Assembly: GCA_018780025.1 (NCBI GenBank)
Contig: JADMKH010000037.1
Location: 1 to 6,285, forward strand
Length of the DNA: 6,285 bases
Source of the DNA: Thiobacillus sp.
GTDB taxonomy: Bacteria > Pseudomonadota > Gammaproteobacteria > Burkholderiales > Thiobacillaceae
Reading direction: 5' to 3'
The notes beneath the pieces are model-generated. The model saw only the letters and a list, made by a program, of their open reading frames with translations, searched no databases and had not been told where the DNA came from. The position numbers were made by a program, and so were the translations under genes. Shown piece after piece: positions 5,802-6,285 of this stretch (its first letter is position 1; each line of letters begins with the position of its first letter).

Positions 5802-6285
5802 TTCAACACCGGCGCAGTTTCAAAGGTGTGATAAGGCGCGGGCGACGGCACCGTCCACTCCAGGCCTTCAGCACCTTCCCATACCTGGGTCGTAGCTTTT
5901 TCACCGCCTTTAATTGCCTTCAGGACCACGATCAACAGGATCAACTGGCTGAAACCGAAAATAAACGCGCCCACGGTTGCAATCTGGTTGAACTCGGTGA
6001 ACTGCAGCGCATAGTCGGGAATGCGGCGCGGCATACCGGCCAGCCCCAGGAAGTGCATCGGGAAGAACACGATATTCATGCCGATGACCGACAGCCAGAA
6101 GTGCCACTTGCCGAGCGTCTCGCTGTACATGTGGCCAGTCCACTTCGGCAGCCAGTAGTAAAGGCCGGCAAAGATCGCAAACAAGGCACCCGAAACCAGC
6201 ACATAGTGGAAATGCGCCACCACGTAGTAAGTGTCGTGCAACTGGATGTCGACCGGCGCGATGGCCAGCACCAGACCGGAGAAGC
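5798..6285 (-). CDS. ctaD: Cytochrome c oxidase subunit I, C-terminal part (5' end outside window)
   Basis: Subunit I holds heme a, heme a3 and CuB, where oxygen is reduced. Only the last 161 full codons are in the window; the gene continues past the right edge. The visible part opens in the helix before the active-site motif and has PVDIQLHDTYYVVAHFHYVL. There the His-Asp pair in LHDTY is near the Mg site, and the two histidines in HFHYV are the ligands of heme a3 and heme a. The usual block GMPRRIPDYALQF follows, then two further membrane helices and the tail WTVPSPAPYHTFE typical of proteobacterial CtaD. The stop overlaps the start of the next small ORF as ATGA. The conserved ligands all indicate a working aa3-type heme-copper oxidase rather than cbb3. 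Confidence 0.97.
   Translation of the reverse strand, partial: FSGLVLAIAPVDIQLHDTYYVVAHFHYVLVSGALFAIFAGLYYWLPKWTGHMYSETLGKWHFWLSVIGMNIVFFPMHFLGLAGMPRRIPDYALQFTEFNQIATVGAFIFGFSQLILLIVVLKAIKGGEKATTQVWEGAEGLEWTVPSPAPYHTFETAPVLK

Noticed and set aside
1..6285. A new defence, mobile or CRISPR-like system
   Set aside because: All coding space is taken by a conserved oxidase and heme A cluster plus one regulator. There are no direct repeats, transposase frames, integration sites or composition shifts to support such a system.

Overview
The window is part of an aa3-type cytochrome c oxidase (Complex IV) and heme A gene cluster. Almost every gene is on the minus strand, so it reads from right to left. 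The gene content points to a betaproteobacterium: ctaD, a 36-residue assembly ORF, ctaG, a DUF2970 gene, ctaE, a DUF2909 gene, SURF1, a short SCO-like gene, ctaA and ctaB. The DUF2970 and DUF2909 small membrane proteins and the tiny ORF between ctaD and ctaG are typical of that class. I cannot name the genus from the sequence alone.

Layout from right to left. Positions 6285-5798 hold the C-terminal part of oxidase subunit I; its N-terminus, and presumably ctaC (subunit II), lie beyond the right edge. Next come a 36-aa membrane ORF (5801-5691), the Cox11-type copper chaperone ctaG (5688-5134), a DUF2970 gene (5141-4944) and subunit III (4912-4046). These genes overlap or nearly touch, apart from a 31-bp gap before subunit III. 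The unit ends at a perfect 17-bp stem-loop (3963-4001) that it shares with a convergent plus-strand DUF2909 gene (3750-3950).

A second minus-strand unit starts at 3701: SURF1 (3701-2964), an SCO/thioredoxin-like protein (2934-2371), heme A synthase ctaA (2368-1385) and heme O synthase ctaB (1382-486). After an 83-bp gap, an Rrf2-family regulator starts at 402 and runs off the left edge. It carries an IscR-like Cys3-His set, with one extra residue between the first two cysteines.

Functionally, ctaB converts heme B to heme O and ctaA converts heme O to heme A. SURF1 helps place heme A in subunit I. CtaG delivers copper for the CuB site, and the SCO-like protein may act in copper or thiol handling. 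Subunits I and III are structural parts of the enzyme. The Rrf2 protein may sense Fe-S, NO or redox state, but nothing here shows that it controls the oxidase genes.

I see no mobile element, CRISPR array, tRNA or rRNA, and no sign of horizontal transfer. Most of the window is conserved core metabolism. The points worth a second look are the Rrf2 cysteine spacing and its operator-like repeat, the displaced histidine in the SCO-like protein, and the way the terminator splits the cluster.
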